Positions 5,690-9,494 of a stretch of DNA of 9,494 nt are shown piece after piece. The notes below the pieces were generated by a model that saw only the letters and a list, made by a program, of their open reading frames with translations, did no database searches and was not told where the DNA came from. The stretch spans positions 1-9,494 of the forward strand of contig DYTG01000067.1 of NCBI GenBank assembly GCA_020726085.1, read 5' to 3'. The position numbers and the translations under genes are program-made. Positions within the stretch are counted from its first letter, which is position 1. The number at the start of each line of letters is the position of its first letter. The stretch is from Sulfurovum sp. (GTDB taxonomy: Bacteria > Campylobacterota > Campylobacteria > Campylobacterales > Sulfurovaceae).

Positions 5690-6517
5690 ATGCAAAAAAA
5701 AATCATTACAGTAGTGACTCTTTTTGTGTTGATTGGTATAGCCTTTTTGTTTGCCTATAAAGCCTATAGCTACTCCAAAAAATACGAAGAGGTTACCCTT
5801 TTGATTATCAAAGCAAATACGCTTCACAATCTCACTTCTATCAAGCTTAAGCGTGCAGGAGAGATTCTTAGTTTTGGTCTCTACGATGGGTACGATGAGA
5901 TAGTCCAAAAGCACAAAGAGATGATGCATATCAAAGCCTATTACCACGACAAAAGCATACACTACACGCTATTTTTTGTTTTGACACTCTTGATAGTTAT
6001 GATGCTCTACTTTTTGATTGGTCTGGTGGCTTTTACTGTTTTGATTACGCTTATGGCGTTGATTGCTTTGGGTGTGGGAATTTTTGCTCCTCTTATGATC
6101 ATGAGTATCTACAAAAATGTCGATATTTTGGGCGATATTACCCTCACGGCTCAATCCAAGAGCCTATACGGTACGCTCCATAGCCTCTTTGAGAGTGGAG
6201 AGTATGCCGTGGGTGGGTTTTTGTTGCTCTTTTCGATTATTTTTCCACTGCTCAAAAATCTCTCGCTGATATTTGTCGCCCTCTTTGTCAAAAGCTCTTT
6301 TGCCCACAAAGTCATACACTTTTTTAAACTTTTGGGCAAATGGTCTATGGCGGATGTTTTTGTGGTAGCTACTTTGCTTGTCTTTTTATCAAGTGGCGAT
6401 GGCACCAGTAGTGCTGAAATAGAGGTAGGATTGTATTTTTTTATGATTTACGTTATCGTCTCCATGATAGCCACTCTTACGACGGATAAATTATTGCAAA
6501 GCACCAAAGGGACGTAG
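5690..6517 (+). CDS. PqiA-like (paraquat-inducible protein A family) inner-membrane protein
   Basis: This 275-residue multi-pass protein has hydrophobic segments at about 5-25, 92-115, 118-140, 174-198, 221-237 and 246-264. The C-terminal half matches the PqiA family pattern: FSIIFPLLKNLSL (181-193), then GKWSMADVFVVATLLVFL (216-233), then a Gly-Leu-Tyr-Phe-Phe helix. PqiA partners PqiB/MCE-type lipid transport in the envelope of proteobacteria; whether this distant member does so is unknown, and no MCE gene is nearby. The zinc-ribbon cysteines of E. coli PqiA are absent (no cysteine at all). The first 90 residues, with one anchor helix and a soluble stretch of about 65 residues, are not of the standard PqiA type. 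The ATG at 5690 has AAGGAG (5678-5683) 6 bases upstream, which rules out the longer TTG frame from 5663 that overlaps the promoter. Confidence 0.75.
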   Translation: MQKKIITVVTLFVLIGIAFLFAYKAYSYSKKYEEVTLLIIKANTLHNLTSIKLKRAGEILSFGLYDGYDEIVQKHKEMMHIKAYYHDKSIHYTLFFVLTLLIVMMLYFLIGLVAFTVLITLMALIALGVGIFAPLMIMSIYKNVDILGDITLTAQSKSLYGTLHSLFESGEYAVGGFLLLFSIIFPLLKNLSLIFVALFVKSSFAHKVIHFFKLLGKWSMADVFVVATLLVFLSSGDGTSSAEIEVGLYFFMIYVIVSMIATLTTDKLLQSTKGT

Positions 6518-6671
6518 TCTATTGGGTTGGTGTTGAGATTATTATTAGAGTCGCTCAACGCTTCTTGCTGCTTGTCCTACGATTTGCACCTTGATTGTAT
6601 AAAATTACAACATATCTCTATAAAAAAATAATCTTTTCATTTCATATTGAGAGATTCTATCAGAATAAACG
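6518..6671. other. Intergenic stretch between the pqiA-like gene and the ung promoter
   Basis: I see no convincing terminator or RNA gene. On the minus strand a short frame ending at a TAA encodes VQIVGQAARSVERL; it has no credible start signals and could be the vestige of a longer gene or chance. On the plus strand a frame of about 37 codons from 6519 has no ribosome binding site. Confidence 0.3.
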
Positions 6672-6680
6672 TGATACAAT
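6672..6680 (+). promoter_or_regulatory. Extended -10 promoter of ung
   Basis: TGATACAAT is an extended -10 with one mismatch to TATAAT. It lies 23 bases before the ATG at 6704 and leaves room for the GGAG ribosome binding site at 6695-6698. It also argues against the longer TTG frame from 6647. Confidence 0.45.
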
Positions 6681-6703
6681 TTCCACTACACTATGGAGTC
6701 ACA

Positions 6704-7354
6704 ATGCAAAGCTGGAAAGAGATTATAGAGCATCAAAAGTCACAAGAGTATTTTCAAAAGCTTAAAAATACCATCGAGCATCAATACCAAGCAACCCCCA
6801 TCTATCCCCCTAGAGAGAAGATATTTGCAGCCTTTGACAAAACGCCCCTAGAGACTCTTAAGGTAGTCATTTTGGGACAAGACCCCTATCACGCAGAGGG
6901 ACAGGCACAAGGATTGGCATTTTCCACCCCTGCAAACATTCCCAATCCCCCATCAATGGTCAATATTCTCAAAGAGATTGAGAGCGATTTGGGTGCAGTC
7001 TCTATGTGTCAAGATGGAGATTTAACCCCGTGGGCCAATCAAGGCGTTTTACTGCTCAATACCATCCTAACCGTCAAAGCCCATCAACCCAAATCGCACC
7101 GCAACATAGGCTGGGAGATATTTACCGATAATATTATAACCCACATCTCTAACCACTGCGAAAACAGTATCTTTTTGCTTTGGGGAAGCAACGCCATAGC
7201 CAAAAGCCAATTGATTGACAAACATCGTCACTCTATTCTCACCGCTCCTCACCCTAGCCCCCTTTCGGCCTATCGTGGATTTTTGGGTTGTCGTCACTTT
7301 GGCCAAACCAATGCCTTGTTGAAGCGTTTGGGAAAAACACCCATTGTATGGTAG
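6704..7354 (+). CDS. ung: Uracil-DNA glycosylase (family 1)
   Basis: Ung removes uracil from DNA, leaving an abasic site for base excision repair. The 216-residue protein has motif A GQDPYH (58-63, catalytic D60), the uracil-pocket segment GQAQGLAFS, PPSMVNILKEI, WANQGVLLLNT, and the motif B stretch APHPSPLSAYRGFLGCRHF with the catalytic His and the DNA-intercalating loop. The length is usual for bacterial family 1 enzymes. The frame is open from a TTG at 6647, but the ATG at 6704 has GGAG 5 bases upstream and begins at the normal N-terminus (MQSWKEII). It is monocistronic as far as visible and converges with hldD, with 2 bases between the stop codons. Confidence 0.96.
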   Translation: MQSWKEIIEHQKSQEYFQKLKNTIEHQYQATPIYPPREKIFAAFDKTPLETLKVVILGQDPYHAEGQAQGLAFSTPANIPNPPSMVNILKEIESDLGAVSMCQDGDLTPWANQGVLLLNTILTVKAHQPKSHRNIGWEIFTDNIITHISNHCENSIFLLWGSNAIAKSQLIDKHRHSILTAPHPSPLSAYRGFLGCRHFGQTNALLKRLGKTPIVW

Positions 7355-7356
7355 GC

Positions 7357-8352
7357 TTATTGATGCAATCGCTTAATCTGGGGCAAATAGCTCCTAATCC
7401 CCTCCTCTAGGCTAAAGCGTGGCGTGTAATCCAAATGGGTTTGAGTTGATTGAATATCAGCTTGGGTGAAGAATTGATAAGAGCCGATATAAGGATTGGG
7501 GATATACTCTTTGCCCTTATCAATGCTCAGTTCACGTTGCAAAATATTCACAATATCTTCAAAACTTCTGGCTTTGCCCGTGCCGACATTGTAAACACCG
7601 CTTTGTTTGGGATGAGCGGCTAAGATATTGGCTTGTACCGCATCATCGATATAGATAAAATCTCTCAAAATCTTATCACTGCCCTCAAAAAGCCTTGGGG
7701 TTTTACCATCAAGTATCTGCAATCCAAACTGTAGCACCATCGAAGCGGTTGTGTTTTTGTGTATCTCTCGTGCACCGTAGACATTAAAATAACGCAATCC
7801 TGTAATCGAAATATCGACCCCTTTTTGGAGATAATGATAGGTAACATTGTCCATCATCACCTTGGAAAATCCATAGAGATTATTGGGCGATTCGTATCCC
7901 ACTTCAAATCTATCACTATCACCGTAAGCAGCAGCCGAAGAGGCATAGACCATATTGGCACCGTGGTTGATGGCGATTTTGAGCAACGCTTCGTAAGCAT
8001 TGACATTGGTAGCTATCATCAAATCTTGCTCATGGGCGGTCGTATCGCTAATGGCGGCTTGATGGAAGATATAATCAAAGCGATAGTTGTTTTGAAGTGT
8101 CTTAAGTGCTGCTTTGTCATTAACATCACCGCTTATAACAATACCTTTAAAACCGAGTAGATTGTGATAATGCCCAAAGCTTTTGAGGTTGCCGTTACTG
8201 AGCTTTTCGCCGTTTCGGAAGCTATCAAAGACCACAACGGTAGCATGGGGGTAGTGGTTTTGGAAATAGAATGCCAAATTGGAACCGATAAATCCCGCTC
8301 CTCCTGTAATCAAAATGGTTTTGGTATTGAAATCTCTATCGCTGTAGTACAT
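7357..8352 (-). CDS. hldD: ADP-L-glycero-D-manno-heptose 6-epimerase
   Basis: HldD (also called RfaD/WaaD) inverts C6 of ADP-D-glycero-D-manno-heptose to give the ADP-L,D-heptose used for the lipopolysaccharide inner core. It is an extended short-chain dehydrogenase. GGAGFIGSN (17-25) binds NADP, SSAAAYG (138-144) and YGFSK (160-164) supply the catalytic Ser/Tyr/Lys, and RYFNVYGAREIHK carries the second lysine (about K199) conserved in E. coli HldD. LRDFIYIDD and YNVGTG are also family-typical. At 331 residues it is slightly longer than the E. coli enzyme. The ATG at 8352 has AAGGAG (8363-8358) 5 bases upstream. It starts 14 bases after the thioredoxin-like gene ends, so the two are probably cotranscribed. 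Other heptose genes (hldE, gmhA, gmhB) are not nearby. Confidence 0.93.
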   Translation of the reverse strand: MYYSDRDFNTKTILITGGAGFIGSNLAFYFQNHYPHATVVVFDSFRNGEKLSNGNLKSFGHYHNLLGFKGIVISGDVNDKAALKTLQNNYRFDYIFHQAAISDTTAHEQDLMIATNVNAYEALLKIAINHGANMVYASSAAAYGDSDRFEVGYESPNNLYGFSKVMMDNVTYHYLQKGVDISITGLRYFNVYGAREIHKNTTASMVLQFGLQILDGKTPRLFEGSDKILRDFIYIDDAVQANILAAHPKQSGVYNVGTGKARSFEDIVNILQRELSIDKGKEYIPNPYIGSYQFFTQADIQSTQTHLDYTPRFSLEEGIRSYLPQIKRLHQ

Positions 8353-8366
8353 CGCCTCTCCTTGTT

Positions 8367-8864
8367 TTAGTGTGTAAGTGCCAATCTGGCTTTGAGTCCT
8401 GCTAGGGTGGTGTAGCCTGTTTGGGTAGAGGAGAGTTGTTTGCTAGAATCAAAAATAAAAGTCGTAGGAAAAGCTTCTATCTTAAACGCTCGTGATAAAG
8501 CTCCGCTCTCATCATTGATAACTTTGTAGGAGAGTTTTCGCTCATCCATAAAGGCTTTAATCTCTTGATTTCTTCCTGAATTAACCGCAATGGTAATCAC
8601 ATTTGCCTCTTTTGCCAAAGCATCAATGCTACTGGCTTCAAGTTTACACACCCTGCACCACGTCGCCCAAAAGTGAACCACCAAAGGTTTTTTCACCTCC
8701 TTACTGCTCCACGTCGAACCATCTGTAAGCGTAGCTTCAAGGGAGGGAAGGGTATTGGAATCAAGTTTGGGTGAGCGAAAGTAATTGACTATCAATGATA
8801 CAACAAAGAGAATAAGAAGCGTTGAAACTATCTCTTTGAGTATCTTTTTGATTTTTGGGTTCAT
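8367..8864 (-). CDS. Membrane-anchored thioredoxin-like (TlpA/ScsD-type) disulfide oxidoreductase
   Basis: This 165-residue protein has one N-terminal membrane anchor (about residues 12-28, positive side first: NPKIKKILK) and a periplasmic thioredoxin domain. VVHFWATWCRVC holds the redox pair C70/C73. ITIAVNSG and the helix after it fit the TlpA-like insert, and AFPTTFIF carries the cis-proline (P133). The closest type by eye is ScsD/TlpA-like protein disulfide oxidoreductase. It probably reduces or forms disulfides on envelope proteins; cytochrome c maturation is an alternative. The CRVC dipeptide is not diagnostic. The ATG at 8864 follows only a weak AGG ribosome binding site, though no better start exists. 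It leads the two-gene operon with hldD and is divergent from a secreted four-cysteine protein. Confidence 0.85.
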   Translation of the reverse strand: MNPKIKKILKEIVSTLLILFVVSLIVNYFRSPKLDSNTLPSLEATLTDGSTWSSKEVKKPLVVHFWATWCRVCKLEASSIDALAKEANVITIAVNSGRNQEIKAFMDERKLSYKVINDESGALSRAFKIEAFPTTFIFDSSKQLSSTQTGYTTLAGLKARLALTH

Positions 8865-8902
8865 GGTTTTGCCTATTGGATTATAAAATTTTTAATGCTT
8901 TG

Positions 8903-8911
8903 ATTATAACA
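8903..8911 (-). promoter_or_regulatory. Extended -10 promoter of the thioredoxin-like/hldD operon
   Basis: Minus-strand TGTTATAAT is a perfect TGn-extended -10, giving a leader of about 30 bases before the ATG at 8864. A second TATAAT at 8885-8880 is too close to the start codon to be preferred. Confidence 0.5.
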
Positions 8912-8973
8912 TAAAACCCTACTGCATAAGGCAAGTATCGCAACACATAAGCCCTATTTTATGAAATTGATAT

Positions 8974-8979
8974 TATAAT
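8974..8979 (+). promoter_or_regulatory. Candidate -10 box for the secreted four-cysteine protein
   Basis: TATAAT in GATATTATAATAA lies 28 bases before the ATG, back to back with the divergent promoter at 8903-8911. The leader carries a strong AAGGAG at 8996-9001. Confidence 0.45.
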
Positions 8980-9007
8980 AATTTAAATCAAAATCAAGGA
9001 GTTTGTT

Positions 9008-9352
9008 ATGTTGGTGCGATTTTTTGTGCTTATGATTATGGTGATTGGATTAGTCGATGCTCGTACGACGGAGGTGCGTGAGGGTACGGGTGTGCCTACG
9101 GTGGATGTCCACGATGTCTATGGAACGTTTAAGAGTCCTTACGAGAGTCGATTTCCCTATGTGTGCTACGATAGACGAGTTAAGGTTCAAGGTTCACAAT
9201 ACATTACCTACTTGAGATACGAGGGGTGCAAACGTACTGATGGACCGTGCAATCAGTTTGGACAAGAGCATTTTGGTCAATACCCCAATGACTATAAAGC
9301 CTATCAAGCTCTTCAACGTTGTGTAAGTGCTAGACCACGATTTGTGGATTAA
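9008..9352 (+). CDS. Small secreted four-cysteine protein of unknown function
   Basis: I do not recognise this 114-residue protein. The start is an ATG with AAGGAG (8996-9001) 6 bases upstream. Residues 1-18 (MLVRFFVLMIMVIGLVDA) form a signal peptide with a plausible cleavage after A18; no lipobox cysteine is present. The mature chain of about 96 residues is rich in Tyr, Arg and Gly and has exactly four cysteines (C53, C74, C81, C105), compatible with two disulfide bonds in the periplasm. No repeats or known motif are visible. It is divergent from a periplasmic thiol-disulfide oxidoreductase, which could act on it (inference). It is followed 32 bases later by a DNA methyltransferase on the same strand with no visible terminator between them. 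Confidence 0.8.
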   Translation: MLVRFFVLMIMVIGLVDARTTEVREGTGVPTVDVHDVYGTFKSPYESRFPYVCYDRRVKVQGSQYITYLRYEGCKRTDGPCNQFGQEHFGQYPNDYKAYQALQRCVSARPRFVD

Positions 9353-9384
9353 CCCCCATTTTTGATTGCACAAGAGACCAAAAA

Positions 9385-9494
9385 ATGTCTAAACCAATCG
9401 TAAAATGGATTGGTGGCAAGAGGGGGCTACTTAAGCAAATCTTGCCGTTATTGCCTCAAACATTCAACAACCACTTTGAACTCTTTGTGGGTGG
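9385..9494 (+). CDS. Dam-type (D12 class) adenine-N6 DNA methyltransferase, N-terminal part
   Basis: The first 36 codons of a gene that leaves the window. KPIVKWIGGKRGLLKQILPL matches the N-terminal SAM-binding block (KWxGGKR) of D12-class adenine methyltransferases such as Dam and DpnM. HFELFVG at the edge is the start of the FxGxG motif I that contacts SAM. The family therefore seems firm, while the target (often GATC) and context (orphan Dam, phage enzyme, or half of a restriction-modification system) cannot be told from this fragment. The ATG at 9385 has a weak AAGAGA ribosome binding site about 7 bases upstream. It may be cotranscribed with the preceding secreted protein. Confidence 0.88.
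   Translation, partial: MSKPIVKWIGGKRGLLKQILPLLPQTFNNHFELFVG

Noticed and set aside
6519..6632. Small plus-strand frame of about 37 codons after the pqiA-like gene
   Set aside because: No ribosome binding site, and its composition (runs of Leu and TTA codons) is like random AT-rich DNA.
7759..8160. 133-codon plus-strand frame opposite hldD
   Set aside because: It is antisense to strongly conserved HldD motifs and has no start signals or recognisable domain. The same holds for plus-strand frames within purE (2921-3229) and across the glyQ/nuclease-like junction (1024-1272).
1..9494. CRISPR array, tRNA or rRNA gene, insertion sequence or att site
   Set aside because: No regularly spaced direct repeats, no cloverleaf-like or rRNA-like sequence and no transposase or integrase fragment were found by eye on either strand.

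Overview
The window reads as chromosomal DNA from a Campylobacterota (epsilonproteobacterial) bacterium, probably a sulfur-oxidising or Arcobacter-like free-living relative of Sulfurimonas or Sulfurovum. This is inferred from the AT-rich sequence, recurrent TGnTATAAT-type extended -10 boxes without a clear -35, tight gene packing, frequent GTG/TTG starts, and the flavour of the proteins (GlyQ, PurE, MenG/UbiE, HldD, a CZB zinc-binding relic). The genus is not settled by what I can see.

Left part, minus strand (3349 to 1): purE, then a glutaredoxin-like gene, then a two-gene accessory module (an AAA_15/AAA_21-type ATPase and a 176-residue protein with a PD-(D/E)XK nuclease-like motif), then glyQ, then the start of an antitoxin-like small gene cut by the window edge. 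From the glutaredoxin to glyQ the genes are separated by 1 base or overlap, so they look like one translationally coupled operon. The ATPase/nuclease pair seems to have been slotted between housekeeping genes. A pair of REP-like hairpins lies in the presumed leader of this operon.

Middle: a plus-strand menG/ubiE methyltransferase (menaquinone synthesis) converges, with a 1-base gap, on a minus-strand DUF2062 membrane protein. Next comes a plus-strand region (5188-5637) that is the frameshifted remains of a CZB-domain zinc-binding protein. It is followed by an intact PqiA-like inner-membrane protein with a clear extended -10 promoter, and by ung (uracil-DNA glycosylase).

Right part: ung converges, with a 2-base gap, on hldD (ADP-heptose epimerase, LPS core precursor). 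hldD lies downstream of a membrane-anchored thioredoxin-like thiol-disulfide oxidoreductase gene in a two-gene minus-strand operon. Divergent from it is a small secreted four-cysteine protein of unknown function, followed 32 bases later by the start of a Dam-type (D12 class) adenine methyltransferase that runs off the window.

The strongest candidate for an undescribed system is the ATPase plus PD-(D/E)XK-like pair embedded in the glyQ operon. The most informative hidden feature is the CZB pseudogene, which only becomes visible when three reading frames are joined.
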